From: Rhodopseudomonas palustris HaA2
GTDB taxonomy: Bacteria > Pseudomonadota > Alphaproteobacteria > Rhizobiales > Xanthobacteraceae
Length of the DNA: 64,000 nt
Assembly: GCF_000013365.1 (NCBI RefSeq)
Contig: NC_007778.1
Span: forward strand, 4,278,001 to 4,342,000
Direction of reading: 5' to 3'
Part shown: piece by piece, positions 1 to 9,643 of the stretch
Numbering within the stretch: position 1 is the stretch's first letter
Layout of the letters: the number at the start of each line of letters is the position of its first letter
Program-made: the position numbers and the translations under genes
Notes under the pieces: model-generated
Database searches by the model: none
The model's input: the letters and a program-made list of their open reading frames with translations, nothing else
Told to the model about the DNA's origin: nothing

Positions 1-231
1 GTCAAGAAGGCGGAAGCCGCAGCCGTGGTCGAATCGGTCAAGGCCGCCTCGGATGTCTACGCCCCGATCACCGGCGAAGTGCTCGAGGTCAACGAGACGC
101 TCGGCACCGAACCTGCATTGGTGAATTCCGACGCCGGCGGCGCGGCGTGGTTCTTCAAGCTGAAGATCGCCGACAAAAGCGAACTGGACGGCCTGATGGA
201 CGAAGCCGCCTACGCGGCGCACACGGCCTGA
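1..231 (+). CDS. gcvH: Glycine cleavage system H protein, C-terminal part
   Basis: Only the 3' part is in the window; the frame is open from base 1. The product is the lipoyl carrier that shuttles the aminomethyl group between the P, T and L proteins of the glycine cleavage complex. The motif ESVKAAS (bases 31-51) is the classic lipoylation site, with the lysine codon at 40-42. It is followed by the conserved [11 protein letters not shown] and the WFFKLKI strand of H proteins. gcvP follows 180 bases downstream on the same strand, consistent with a gcv(T)HP operon. Confidence 0.96.
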   Translation, partial: VKKAEAAAVVESVKAASDVYAPITGEVLEVNETLGTEPALVNSDAGGAAWFFKLKIADKSELDGLMDEAAYAAHTA

Positions 232-240
232 ACCCAAGCC

Positions 241-328
241 GTCATGCCCGGGCTTGTCCCGGCATCCACGCCCTTGGCGTATCGATGGCTGCAAGACGTG
301 GATGGCCGGGACGAGCCCGGCCATGACG
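241..328. repeat. Palindromic intergenic repeat, family A (copy 1)
   Basis: Long inverted repeat between gcvH and gcvP. The left arm begins GTCATGCCCGGGCTTGTCCC and the right arm ends GGGACGAGCCCGGCCATGAC, with a short variable centre. A second copy lies at 16341-16429. Being intergenic and co-oriented with the operon, it could form an mRNA hairpin between the two cistrons (inference). Confidence 0.85.
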
Positions 329-411
329 GAAAAACGATAGATGTGAGTAGTTGAGCGACCTCTGAAGCGCGGCGCGCGTTTCAGTCAGTCTTGAAGGACC
401 AGGAGCATCGC

Positions 412-3306
412 ATGCCGAATCGCCGACCGATCGACGAAGCCCACGACTTCGTGCGACGCCATATCGGCCCGTCGCCCCAGGACATCGATGCGATGTTGGC
501 AACGGTGGGCGCGGACAGCCTCGACCAGCTAATGGCCGAGACGCTGCCGGATTCGATCCGCATCAAACAGCCGCTGTCGCTCGGCACGCCGCTGTCGGAA
601 CCCGACGCGCTGACGCATATGACCGAGCTGGCGGCGAAGAACCAGGTGTTCACCTCGCTGATCGGCCAAGGCTACTCCGGCACGATCCTGCCGACCGTGA
701 TCCAGCGCAATATTCTGGAGAATCCCGCCTGGTACACCGCCTACACGCCGTATCAGCCGGAGATCAGCCAGGGCCGGCTGGAGGCGCTGTTCAACTTCCA
801 GACCATGATCTGCGACCTCACCGGGCTCGACGTCGCCAACGCCTCGCTGCTCGATGACGCAACCGCGGCGGCCGAAGCGATGGCGCTGGCGGAGCGCGCC
901 GTCGCGAAGAAAACCAAGGCGTTCTTCGTCGACCGCGACACCCATCCGCAGACGCTGGCGGTGCTGCGCACCCGCGCCGAGCCGCTCGGCTGGTCGATCA
1001 TCGTCGGCGATCCGGACACCGAGCTCGAAGCCGCCGACGTATTCGGCGCGCTGCTGCAATATCCAGGCTCGTCGGGCGCCTTGCGCGACCCGCGCGCGGT
1101 AATCGCGACGCTACACAAGAAGGGCGCGCTGGCGGTGATCGCCGCCGATCTGCTGGCGCTGACGCTGATCGCCTCGCCGGGCGAACTCGGCGCCGACATC
1201 GCGATCGGCTCGGCGCAGCGCTTCGGCGTGCCGATGGGCTATGGCGGCCCGCATGCCGGCTACATGGCGGCGCGCGACAGCCTCAAGCGTTCGTTGCCCG
1301 GCCGCATCGTCGGCCTGTCGATCGACAGCCACGGCCAGCCGGCCTACCGGCTGGCGCTGCAGACCCGCGAACAGCACATCCGCCGCGAGAAGGCGACCTC
1401 CAACATCTGCACCGCGCAGGTGCTGCTCGCGGTGATCGCCGCGATGTATGCGGTGTATCACGGCCCCGATGGCCTCGCCGCGATCGCCCGCCGGGTGCAC
1501 CGGCGCACCGCGACGCTGGCGGCCGGGCTGAAGCAGCTCGGCTTCGCGCCGATCAACGAGACCTACTTCGATACGCTGACGATCGAGGTCGGCAGCAAGC
1601 GCGACGCCATCGTGGCGCGCGCCGAGGCCGAAAAGATCAATCTGCGGATCGGCGCGTCGTCGCTCGGCATCGCGCTCGATGAGACCACCACGCCCGCAAC
1701 CGTCGAGGCGCTGTGGCGCGCTTTCGGCGGGGAGCTGAACTACGCGGCAGTCGAGCGCGACGCGACCGACACGCTGCCCGCCTCGCTGACGCGGACCGGC
1801 GACTATCTCACCCAGCCGGCGTTCCAGGACTATCGCTCGGAGACCGAACTGCTGCGCTACATGCGCAAACTCAGCGACCGCGACCTGGCGCTCGACCGCG
1901 CGATGATCCCGCTCGGCTCCTGCACCATGAAGCTCAACGCCACCACCGAGATGATGCCGCTGACCTGGCCGGCCTTCGGCAGCCTGCATCCGTTCGTGCC
2001 GCGCGCGCAGGCGCAGGGCTATCACGAGATGTTCGCGCGGCTCGAGGCCTGGCTCGCCGAGATCACCGGCTACGACGCGGTGTCGCTGCAGCCGAATTCC
2101 GGCGCGCAGGGCGAATATGCCGGGCTGCTGGCGATCCGCGGCTATCATCTATCGCGCGGCGAGCCGCATCGCAGGATCTGCCTGATCCCCTCCTCCGCGC
2201 ACGGCACCAACCCGGCGTCGGCGGCGATGACCGGGATGGACGTCGTGGTGGTCGCCTGCAACAGCCATGGCGACGTCGACGTCGACGATCTGCGCGCCAA
2301 GGCCGAGAAACATTCGGCCGAACTCGCCGCGGTGATGATCACCTATCCGTCGACCCACGGCGTGTTCGAGGAGCATATCCGCGACATCTGCGACATCGTC
2401 CACGCCCATGGCGGCCAGGTCTACCTCGACGGCGCCAATCTCAACGCGCAGGTCGGGCTGTCGAGGCCGGGCGACTACGGCGCCGACGTCAGCCACCTCA
2501 ATCTGCACAAGACGTTCTGCATCCCGCATGGCGGCGGCGGCCCGGGCATGGGCCCGATCGGCGTCAAGGCGCATCTGGCGCCGTTCCTGCCCGGCCATCC
2601 GGCCGAGGGCGAGGCTTTGAACGGCGTGCTGCACGGCGGCGGCACGGTGTCGGCGGCGCCCTACGGCTCGGCGTCGATCCTGACGATCTCCTACATCTAC
2701 ATCCTGATGATGGGCGGCGCCGGCCTCAAGCGCGCCACCGAGATCGCGATCCTCAACGCCAACTACATCGCGGACCGGCTGCAGCCGCATTTCCCGGTGC
2801 TGTATCGCAATCTGCGCGGCCGCGTCGCGCATGAGTGCATCGTCGATCCGCGGCCGCTGAAGACCACCACCGGCGTCACCGTCGACGACATCGCCAAGCG
2901 GCTGATCGACTACGGCTTCCACGCGCCGACGATGAGCTTCCCGGTGCCAGGCACGCTGATGATCGAGCCGACGGAGTCGGAATCGAAGGCCGAGATCGAT
3001 CGGTTCTGCGACGCCATGATCGCGATCCGGCAGGAGATCGCGCAGATCGAGGACGGCCGCTTCAAGGTGGAGGCCTCGCCGCTGCGGTTCGCGCCGCACA
3101 CGGTGCACGACGTCACCTCGGCGGAATGGACCAGGCCCTATCCGCGCACCGAGGGCTGTTTCCCGGCGCCGCATTCGCGCACCGACAAATATTGGTGCCC
3201 GGTCGGCCGCGTCGACAACGTCTATGGCGACCGCAATCTGGTGTGCTCGTGCCCGCCGATCGAAGACTACGCACTGGCCGCCGACTACGCGCGGGCGGCG
3301 GAGTAA
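412..3306 (+). CDS. gcvP: Glycine dehydrogenase (aminomethyl-transferring), P protein
   Basis: This is the PLP-dependent decarboxylase of the glycine cleavage system, which releases CO2 and loads the aminomethyl group on GcvH. I chose ATG 412 because AGGAG at 401-405 sits six bases upstream; a TTG at 391 would add seven residues. The product is 964 aa, the normal length of the single-chain P protein. The PLP lysine is K700, within [19 protein letters not shown]; an N-terminal P-domain half (residues 1-430) and C-terminal half (450-964) follow the usual pseudo-dimer plan. Downstream lies a family B palindrome rather than a clear T-tract terminator. Confidence 0.97.
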   Translation: MPNRRPIDEAHDFVRRHIGPSPQDIDAMLATVGADSLDQLMAETLPDSIRIKQPLSLGTPLSEPDALTHMTELAAKNQVFTSLIGQGYSGTILPTVIQRNILENPAWYTAYTPYQPEISQGRLEALFNFQTMICDLTGLDVANASLLDDATAAAEAMALAERAVAKKTKAFFVDRDTHPQTLAVLRTRAEPLGWSIIVGDPDTELEAADVFGALLQYPGSSGALRDPRAVIATLHKKGALAVIAADLLALTLIASPGELGADIAIGSAQRFGVPMGYGGPHAGYMAARDSLKRSLPGRIVGLSIDSHGQPAYRLALQTREQHIRREKATSNICTAQVLLAVIAAMYAVYHGPDGLAAIARRVHRRTATLAAGLKQLGFAPINETYFDTLTIEVGSKRDAIVARAEAEKINLRIGASSLGIALDETTTPATVEALWRAFGGELNYAAVERDATDTLPASLTRTGDYLTQPAFQDYRSETELLRYMRKLSDRDLALDRAMIPLGSCTMKLNATTEMMPLTWPAFGSLHPFVPRAQAQGYHEMFARLEAWLAEITGYDAVSLQPNSGAQGEYAGLLAIRGYHLSRGEPHRRICLIPSSAHGTNPASAAMTGMDVVVVACNSHGDVDVDDLRAKAEKHSAELAAVMITYPSTHGVFEEHIRDICDIVHAHGGQVYLDGANLNAQVGLSRPGDYGADVSHLNLHKTFCIPHGGGGPGMGPIGVKAHLAPFLPGHPAEGEALNGVLHGGGTVSAAPYGSASILTISYIYILMMGGAGLKRATEIAILNANYIADRLQPHFPVLYRNLRGRVAHECIVDPRPLKTTTGVTVDDIAKRLIDYGFHAPTMSFPVPGTLMIEPTESESKAEIDRFCDAMIAIRQEIAQIEDGRFKVEASPLRFAPHTVHDVTSAEWTRPYPRTEGCFPAPHSRTDKYWCPVGRVDNVYGDRNLVCSCPPIEDYALAADYARAAE

Positions 3307-3382
3307 GCGCAGGCGGCGGAGCAAGCGCGGAGGTCGGGGGCGAGCCGGCAGACAGCCGCCCGCTGACCTTCAACGGGAGAGC

Positions 3383-3520
3383 GTCATCCTGAGGCGCAGG
3401 TCGTGATCGGCCATCGGCGGATCATGACCTGCCTCGAAGGATGGGCGACGCGCGACGCGAAGCAACAAACGCGTTGCTGTCATCCTTCGAGGCTCGCTAC
3501 GCTCGCACCTCAGGATGACG
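3383..3520. repeat. Palindromic intergenic repeat, family B (copy 1)
   Basis: Between gcvP and the convergent recA. The arms begin GTCATCCTGAGGCGC and end CTCAGGATGAC, with internal CCTCGAAGGATGG and CATCCTTCGAGG inverted blocks, so the element can fold into a long compound hairpin. A second copy is at 60733-60855. Nothing else is recognisable in the gene-free interval 3307-3653. Confidence 0.85.
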
Positions 3521-3653
3521 GCTTCATCTGCTGATACTCAAAAAAGGTGCGGCGAGCGCTACGGGATCCCCGGCAACAGGGGTTCGCGGCGCCCGCCGGC
3601 TTGGACTCGTGGGTCGGGAAGCCGCCGTGGACGGCAACTTCCGCAGTGGCGTC

Positions 3654-4748
<1,095 letters not shown>

Positions 4749-4815
4749 ATGAAGCTCCTTATGAACGGGATTCGCCGATGGGACAAACCGCGCCGGCCCA
4801 ATGACCGGCCAAATC

Positions 4816-4851
4816 TATGTACACTTTTTGTTCTCCGTTCGCAATATGTTC
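4816..4851 (-). promoter_or_regulatory. recA promoter overlapped by an alphaproteobacterial LexA (SOS) box
   Basis: On the recA strand the box reads GAAC-ATATTGC-GAAC (4851 to 4837), an exact match to the alphaproteobacterial LexA motif GAAC-N7-GAAC. A -35-like TTGCGA (4844-4839) lies inside the box, and 17 bases downstream is TACATA (4821-4816) as a possible -10. Bound LexA would cover the -35 and repress recA until DNA damage. The box is an exact match; the promoter hexamers are only moderate. Confidence 0.85.
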
Positions 4852-5029
4852 CGCGCAGATTTTCGCGGACTGTTTGTTGGACAGCGCCTCATACCGGGAC
4901 TGGCCCCTGTTGCGGCCGGCCCGTCGTCCTGGTCCGGCCTCCGGCCAACGTTCACTCTCTCACTCATCGCCGAACCAAACTCCCCGGGGCGTCGTTGCCG
5001 CTCGGACGGAGCAAACCCAGGAGAGAGCC

Positions 5030-5128
5030 ATGTCCAAACTCACATCGATGACTTTCGCCGCCGTGCTGACGGCGGGGACCGGTCTGAGCGCTGCGAAGGC
5101 CGATCAACGCGGATCGCCGCACCGCTGA
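5030..5128 (+). CDS. Very short secreted peptide or remnant of an exported protein
   Basis: ATG preceded by AGGAGAGAGCC encodes 32 residues. The first ~24 look like a Sec signal peptide (MTFAAVLTAGTGLSAAKA), after which the frame stops within about 8 residues. Either this is a genuine tiny secreted peptide or, more likely, the 5' remnant of a gene that lost its mature part; no continuation in another frame is obvious up to 5300. No function can be assigned. Confidence 0.45.
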   Translation: MSKLTSMTFAAVLTAGTGLSAAKADQRGSPHR

Positions 5129-5310
5129 GGAGCCGCGCCCCTCGCCCATCGCCACATGATTAGCAACACGCCAGCCGCTGATCGCCAGGTACACGCAGCT
5201 ACCACTGCGAGCCCGGCGCCGTTCGCTCCTTCCTGTGGATATCCACTGCATCTCCCCACGGATTGATTCACAACAATGTGGAATTGCACAGGTCGTGCAT
5301 CATTGGTCAG

Positions 5311-5562
5311 ATGTGGACACCTATCGGTTCCGATAGCTACGACGAAAGGCTGGATTTGGCAGTCATCGTCGACGGCCGGATCGAATGGATGGCCGGACCT
5401 TGTTGGCGGGTCGTCGGCGGGTGGGTGGATTGCGCGTCCTATGAATTCGTCGCACGGATGCCGACGCATTGGCGTCAGTCGAAGGCCGAGCCTGGCTCGG
5501 GGCGCCCGGCGCCCCCGATCGATCCCGACCGCGCCTTGACCGCTCCGAAGGGCGAGCCTTAG
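5311..5562 (+). CDS. Conserved hypothetical protein (WxPI...PTHWR type)
   Basis: 83 aa from ATG 5311; a TTG at 5263 would add 16 residues, and neither start has a strong ribosome site. The layout WTPIG near the start, LDLAVIVDG, GGWVDC and a C-terminal PTHWR matches a small hypothetical family I recall from Bradyrhizobium and Rhodopseudomonas (recognition from memory). No catalytic motif or membrane segment is visible. Another frame is open over much of the same interval, so the call is not certain. Confidence 0.55.
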   Translation: MWTPIGSDSYDERLDLAVIVDGRIEWMAGPCWRVVGGWVDCASYEFVARMPTHWRQSKAEPGSGRPAPPIDPDRALTAPKGEP

Positions 5563-5638
5563 TGTGCGAGCCGTAGGGCCTATCGCCCGGATGTCAGCGT
5601 TCATCCTTTGTCAACAATGACCGCGCACTAATTGCGCT

Positions 5639-5896
5639 ATGACGTTACAGCTCGCTCCCCCGAAGTCACCGGACAAGATCCGGGTGCTGTGCACCAAGTG
5701 CCGGGTGCCGTTTCGTGAGAAAATCAGAAACGTGCGCGAGGGCACGCAGGTGCAGTGCCCGAACTGCAACAGGCTGATCACGTTCTCGACCGACTCCGCC
5801 GATCTCGGGGTGCAGCGCGCGTTCACCGAGGTTCGGCGAATCAAGAACGGCCTGATGCTGTCGATTCATCGCAGCAGCGACGACGACGGCCTGTAA
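5639..5896 (+). CDS. Small zinc-ribbon protein
   Basis: 85 aa. Two knuckles, CTKC (residues 18-21) and CPNC (residues 40-43), separated by ~18 residues, form a probable zinc ribbon of the type found in MJ0042-like and rubredoxin-like sensors. The rest is polar, with no membrane segment. The ATG start has no good Shine-Dalgarno upstream. It stands alone, with no evident operon partner. A nucleic-acid or protein-binding role is possible but not shown. Confidence 0.75.
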   Translation: MTLQLAPPKSPDKIRVLCTKCRVPFREKIRNVREGTQVQCPNCNRLITFSTDSADLGVQRAFTEVRRIKNGLMLSIHRSSDDDGL

Positions 5897-5971
5897 GCGA
5901 CCGAGCGGCCGCGGCACGGGACGCTCGGGCAGCTGGTTCGGCGCAGCGGCTCTGCGTGCGCCAGCGCACGT

Positions 5972-6157
5972 TCACTGACGCAGGCTGGTGACGCCCCACA
6001 TCAGCAGCAGCATCACCGGCACGCACGCCGCCGCCCACATCGCCCACAGCATCACGCCCTTCGCTGCGCTCTGGCGAAACGCCGCGATCAGTCGGTAGGT
6101 CACGATGATCCAGGGCAGGACAATTCCGATCAGAATGGCGTCGACGTACCAGCTCAT
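5972..6157 (-). CDS. Small two-helix membrane protein
   Basis: 61 aa with two hydrophobic segments, residues ~6-25 (AILIGIVLPWIIVTY) and ~35-55 (VMLWAMWAAACVPVMLLL), joined by a basic loop (RLIAAFRQSAAKG). This predicts an inner-membrane hairpin. No family is recognised. It is divergent from the response regulator at 6334, with 176 bases between them. Confidence 0.6.
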   Translation of the reverse strand: MSWYVDAILIGIVLPWIIVTYRLIAAFRQSAAKGVMLWAMWAAACVPVMLLLMWGVTSLRQ

Positions 6158-6333
6158 CTGCGACGATCCCCACGTTGTTCACGATTGCTTTAGCGTGCCG
6201 GCAGAGGACGGCCATCCGCAATTGGAATCATTGCGGCTTTGCCCGACCGCCCGGCGCCATGCGGGAACTTCGGGCGCCGCTCCGACTTATCGATACCGCA
6301 TCAACACTGATTTTCCTGAGGCAGGGGAATATC

Positions 6334-6735
6334 TTGGACAATTCCATCGTCGTCCTGGTCGTCGAAGACGACCCGATGATCCAAACCGTCGTGCAGGAAG
6401 CTCTCGAAGACGGCGGGTTCGACGTGGAGATCGCGTCCTCGGGCGAGGACGCCGTGAAACTGTTCGACGACATGCAGCGCTTCCGCGCGCTATTGACCGA
6501 CGTCAATCTCGGCCGCGGCCGGATGGACGGCTGGGATGTCGGCCGCGCCGCGCGCGAGGCCGACCCCGCGTTTCCGGTGATCTACATGACCGGCGACAGC
6601 GCCGGCGAATGGGCGGCCCGCGGCGTGCCCGGCAGCCTGCTGATCACCAAGCCGTTCGCGCCGTCGCAGGTGGTGGCCGCCGTGGCGCAGCTCCTCAACA
6701 GCCCCACCCCCGGCGGTCCACCGACGACGGCCTGA
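6334..6735 (+). CDS. Single-domain response regulator (CheY/receiver type)
   Basis: 133 aa consisting of one receiver domain. EDD near residue 12 gives the acidic pocket, LLTDVNLG holds the phospho-acceptor Asp, YMTGD supplies the Thr switch residue and ITKPF the conserved Lys. There is no output domain. I chose TTG 6334 because GCAGGGGAA lies just upstream and the frame has no conserved residues before it. No cognate kinase is adjacent. It resembles stand-alone receivers paired with orphan kinases in alphaproteobacteria. Confidence 0.85.
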   Translation: MDNSIVVLVVEDDPMIQTVVQEALEDGGFDVEIASSGEDAVKLFDDMQRFRALLTDVNLGRGRMDGWDVGRAAREADPAFPVIYMTGDSAGEWAARGVPGSLLITKPFAPSQVVAAVAQLLNSPTPGGPPTTA

Positions 6736-6958
6736 CCGTCGACGCGGACGCCTGACGCGCCGTCGAACGCGCGTCTTCCACCCACTTCATCCTGCCAGCA
6801 ATTCCCCTACAACGTCCGTCGTTTTCCAGGATCAGGCGCGGTGACTTCGGATCGACAGCGATTCGCAGTCGGCTATAGTTGCGACACGCGCGTCGTCGCA
6901 GACATCACCGCCTGTTGCGAGGCCGGCTCGGTCCGCCCGAACACCAATGGGGAGAGCC

Positions 6959-7102
6959 TTGGACGATTTTGTTCGCGAGGAGAACTTGAAGCTGTATCGG
7001 CGGCTACTATTGGAGGCGCACGACGAGGAGCGTCGCCGCGTGTTGTTGCAACTGATCGCCGGCCTCACGCGACCGGAGCGGTCCGATCAACGCCCGACGT
7101 GA
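6959..7102 (+). CDS. Small conserved 47-aa helical protein
   Basis: TTG start with GGGGAGAG five to eight bases upstream. The peptide begins MDDFVREENLKLYRRLLLEA and continues with an E/R-rich helix and LLQLIAGL. The pattern (D)F(I/V)R..N..LYR.LL...D...R..LL.L is a small family common in Bradyrhizobium and Rhodopseudomonas (recognised from memory). It is entirely helical and charged; function unknown. It is easily missed because of its length and TTG start. Confidence 0.65.
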   Translation: MDDFVREENLKLYRRLLLEAHDEERRRVLLQLIAGLTRPERSDQRPT

Positions 7103-7664
7103 TCGAGCGATCGACGATCCGGCCCGCGGCAACGACCCGCGCGGCGCAGCGGCGTTGTGTGTGGACTGTCGTCAACGGACGAGTCGGCTTTGCTGCCAAG
7201 TCGGTTGCTGCCAAGTCGGTATTTGATTTCACGCAATGCGTCGGAAGCGCTGATGAATAGCTTGCCTTCCGTCATTGCCGAGCTTTCTAGAGGTGGGGAG
7301 TTCCGACGCTGACGGAGAGCCCCGAACATGGCCTCGTTCGGGGCTCTTTGATTCTGGAGCCACCTGCGTGCAGTCGGGCTGCATGCCGTGCGGGCGCTGG
7401 CCATGCGGGCCGGCTTCCGCGCGATCTGACCGCCGCCGCCCTGTCGTCGATCGCGCGTCGCGCCTTGCCGGCGACGACAGCCGCGCGCCATCCCGGCCGC
7501 TTGCGCCATCGCAACGTTTTCCGATCGCCGCTGACGTAGATCAGTTGCGACCGCATTGAGGCCTCGCGCGCGAGGGCGTGATGCAGCAAGATCGGCGGGC
7601 GTGGACATGCTCGTCGCAGGCCTGTCGCCGAATGCACGGGCCGTCTGTCACAGGGAGTGAGGGA
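7103..7664. other. 562-base stretch without a confident gene
   Basis: It contains a strong plus-strand hairpin terminator at 7316-7349 and an exact 15-base tandem duplication (TTGCTGCCAAGTCGG at 7190-7204 and 7205-7219). Weak open frames exist on both strands but none has a convincing ribosome site plus protein-like composition. A short untranslated RNA ending at the terminator is possible. Confidence 0.5.
7316..7349 (+). terminator. Rho-independent terminator
   Basis: Perfect 12-bp stem AGAGCCCCGAAC / GTTCGGGGCTCT (7316-7327 and 7336-7347), 8-base loop, followed by TT. It lies 214 bases after the 47-aa gene, so it may end that transcript or an unannotated small RNA. Confidence 0.75.
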
Positions 7665-8027
7665 ATGCGTCTCGGGACTTTGATCGTGATGATGACGGCG
7701 GCCATCGCGTTGGCCGGCTGTGACGTGGTGGGCCAGGGCACGCCCGGGCCGAAGGGCGAACAAGGCGCCCAGGGACCGGCGGGCCCTCCCGGACCTCCCG
7801 GCAAGGACGGCGCGTCCGCCAGCAGCATCCGCACCGCCAGCTCGGCGACCTGTTCGTCGAACGGTTGCCCGATGACCTGCGACAGCGGCGAGACGCTGGT
7901 GTCCGCGCTGTGCATCGGCAATGCGTCCGCCAGGTTCAGCGACACCATCGTCGTGGAAAACGGCGTGATGACCGCGCGCTGCGGACCCAGCTCGACCAGC
8001 ATCGTGCTGACCTGCGCGCGCCAATAG
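7665..8027 (+). CDS. Lipoprotein with collagen-like Gly-X-Y repeat
   Basis: 120 aa from ATG 7665, preceded by AGGGAGTGAGGGA. A signal peptide ends in the lipobox LAGC (Cys ~19), so the protein is probably lipid-anchored. Residues ~24-46 are an uninterrupted collagen-like GXY tract (GTPGPKGEQGAQ, then GPPGPPGKDG). The C-terminal domain has five or six Cys residues, suggesting disulfides in the periplasm or at the surface. Collagen-like tracts in bacteria usually trimerise. Its own terminator follows at 8048. Function unknown. Confidence 0.8.
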   Translation: MRLGTLIVMMTAAIALAGCDVVGQGTPGPKGEQGAQGPAGPPGPPGKDGASASSIRTASSATCSSNGCPMTCDSGETLVSALCIGNASARFSDTIVVENGVMTARCGPSSTSIVLTCARQ

Positions 8028-8047
8028 CGTCGCCCTTCGCCCCCGAG

Positions 8048-8072
8048 AGCTGCCCGCGCGCGGGCAGCTTTT
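8048..8072 (+). terminator. Rho-independent terminator of the collagen-like lipoprotein gene
   Basis: Perfect 22-base palindrome AGCTGCCCGCG/CGCGGGCAGCT (8048-8069) followed by TTTT at 8069-8072, 20 bases after the lipoprotein stop codon. Confidence 0.9.
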
Positions 8073-8186
8073 GACGGCCACATCCACGGGTTGCTCGGCA
8101 AACCGGGCTCCCGGCTACCGGGCGTGCGCGCACGTTGACCGTGCCGAGAGCCCTCACCGGCAACTTAAGGTATAATATTACTACTA

Positions 8187-8200
8187 TTGATTTAGATCAA
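8187..8200 (+). promoter_or_regulatory. FixK/FNR-type box
   Basis: TTGAT-TTAG-ATCAA is a perfect dyad matching the FNR/FixK consensus TTGAT-N4-ATCAA. It lies 61 bases before the 58-aa gene at 8261. A TATAAT hexamer at 8171-8176 is just upstream. If that is the -10, the bound regulator would block transcription; if transcription starts near 8235, the box sits at about -41 and would activate. It predicts oxygen-responsive control of the downstream gene. Confidence 0.75.
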
Positions 8201-8260
8201 ACGATTGGGGGCGGGACCGGCAATTGTCGTGAAAACTCGCGGAAGCTCCGGCCCCACCCG

Positions 8261-8437
8261 ATGGCGCATCTCATCTACAAATGTCCACGGACGGCCATGA
8301 AGGTGCAGACCTGGATCGCCGAGGAAGTGGCCCATCCGGATCCGACGACGACCTTCGAACCGGTGCGCTGCCCGGCCTGCACCCACGTGCATTTCATCAA
8401 TCGCTCGTCGGGCCGGCTGCTCGGCGACAGGGGCTGA
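8261..8437 (+). CDS. Small cysteine-containing protein under a FixK box
   Basis: 58 aa from ATG 8261. It contains a single Cys in IYKCPRT (residue 8) and a CPAC pair (about residues 40-43) followed by THVHFINRSSGRLLG, a probable small metal-binding fold. Similar proteins are common in Bradyrhizobiaceae (from memory). No strong ribosome site is visible. The FixK/FNR box 61 bases upstream suggests induction or repression at low oxygen. It is convergent with the Crp-type regulator at 8487-9173. Confidence 0.65.
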   Translation: MAHLIYKCPRTAMKVQTWIAEEVAHPDPTTTFEPVRCPACTHVHFINRSSGRLLGDRG

Positions 8438-8486
8438 GCGGGGTCGCACCGCCCACCGGTCGCTTCGGCGATCGCCATCCGGCCGT

Positions 8487-9173
8487 TCAGTCGAAAGGCC
8501 GCGCATCGCCTTCGGGCAGCCGCGCCTTGTCCGGCGACACAGCGCTGCGTAGCGACGGATACACTTCGATGTGGCCGTTGTAGTCGATGAAGCCGAGCTT
8601 GCGGAACTTGTTCATGAAGTGACTGACGCGCGATCGCGTCGTGCCGATCATCTCCGCCAGAGTCTCCTGGCTGACATCGACAGGCAGCGATTTGGCGGTG
8701 TCGCCCGGGTGGAAATCAGCGAGCAGAAGTAACAGTCGTGCCAGGCGCTTCTCGCTGGAATTGAACAACTGATCGATCAAATCCTCCTCGACGCGGCAAT
8801 TGCGCCTGAGCAGGTGAGTCATGAAGAACTCGCACATGCCGGGCTCGCGCTGCAGCGTCGCGATCAGCACCGTGTTGGTCAGCGTGGTGACGATGCAGTC
8901 CTCGAGCGCCACCGCGGTGGACAGGCGCCGCCGGCCGATCAGCGCGCTCTCGCCCAAGAACTGCCCCGATTCAAGGATCGCGACGACGCCCTCTTTGCCC
9001 TGCTCCGACATCACCACCAGCTTGACGCGACCATGCTGAAGAAACAGCACGCTGTCGGCCTTGTCGCCTTGCGCGAAAATGCTCTGGTTCTTGCGGAATT
9101 GCTGTATGGACCGGCCCGGTCCAGCGCTGCCGAGAAACGCGGTGGGATCGAACGCCGCTTCGTTGGAATTCAC
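8487..9173 (-). CDS. Crp/Fnr-family transcriptional regulator
   Basis: 228 aa. Residues ~25-115 form a cyclic-nucleotide-binding-like beta-roll (IFAQGDKADSVLFLQHGRVK, GQFLGESALIG). A dimerisation helix follows, then a winged HTH at ~165-212 (SQETLAEMIGTTRSRVSHFM). There is no N-terminal Cys cluster, so it is not an oxygen-labile Fe-S FNR. The effector is unknown. It is convergent with the FixK-box gene, but nothing shows that it binds that box. Confidence 0.92.
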   Translation of the reverse strand: MNSNEAAFDPTAFLGSAGPGRSIQQFRKNQSIFAQGDKADSVLFLQHGRVKLVVMSEQGKEGVVAILESGQFLGESALIGRRRLSTAVALEDCIVTTLTNTVLIATLQREPGMCEFFMTHLLRRNCRVEEDLIDQLFNSSEKRLARLLLLLADFHPGDTAKSLPVDVSQETLAEMIGTTRSRVSHFMNKFRKLGFIDYNGHIEVYPSLRSAVSPDKARLPEGDARPFD

Positions 9174-9323
9174 GTCTCATCCTGCAATCGCGGAGCAAGC
9201 CCTCCGCCATCGATCGCTGGAAGAGCCGCGCGGCGAAACACTCGCCGCGTCGGTCCATCAACATCAATTTCCAGAAAAAATCTGTGCCGTTTTGAACACG
9301 CACTACGCGCGTCCAGACCGAAA

Positions 9324-9605
9324 TTAGTTCGCGGCCTGTCCGGTCTTCTTCGACTTCGTCGTCGCGGTCTTCGGTTTCGCCGTTGCAGGTTCGTTGCTAC
9401 GCACGTCACCCCACGGATCGCTCGGTGCCTTGGCATCGGGGATCTTGCGCAGCGACTCGCGATAGGCCTTGTCCCTGATCGCATCCTGCGCCTTCTCTTC
9501 CGGCGACTTGTGCTGGACCTCGGGCATCAGATTGACGTTCGGCATCTGCGCATAGGCAGGCCCGGCCAGCAGCACGCTCAGTGCGACGCCGCGCAACAAC
9601 TTCAT
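9324..9605 (-). CDS. Exported hypothetical protein
   Basis: 93 aa from ATG 9605, with AAGGGAG upstream. A signal peptide (MKLLRGVALSVLLAGPAYA) is followed by a charged mature part (EVQHKSPEEKAQDAIRDKAY) and a Lys/Thr/Ala-rich tail. No family is recognised. It follows the small lipoprotein at 9644-9775 by 38 bases on the same strand, so the two are probably co-transcribed. Confidence 0.7.
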   Translation of the reverse strand: MKLLRGVALSVLLAGPAYAQMPNVNLMPEVQHKSPEEKAQDAIRDKAYRESLRKIPDAKAPSDPWGDVRSNEPATAKPKTATTKSKKTGQAAN

Positions 9606-9643
9606 CGGAGACTCCCTTCGCGCGCTCGACGGTTTCGGCGGCG

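Noticed and set aside
391-411. TTG start for gcvP
   Set aside because: ATG 412 has a well-placed AGGAG; the TTG would put this site inside the coding sequence.
2149-3324. 391-codon open frame antisense to gcvP
   Set aside because: Composition typical of the antisense of a G+C-rich gene; gcvP has full-length homology and motifs on the other strand.
7087-7608. Minus-strand open frame between the 47-aa gene and the collagen-like lipoprotein
   Set aside because: It covers the terminator hairpin and the 15-base tandem duplication; no good ribosome site and no recognisable fold.
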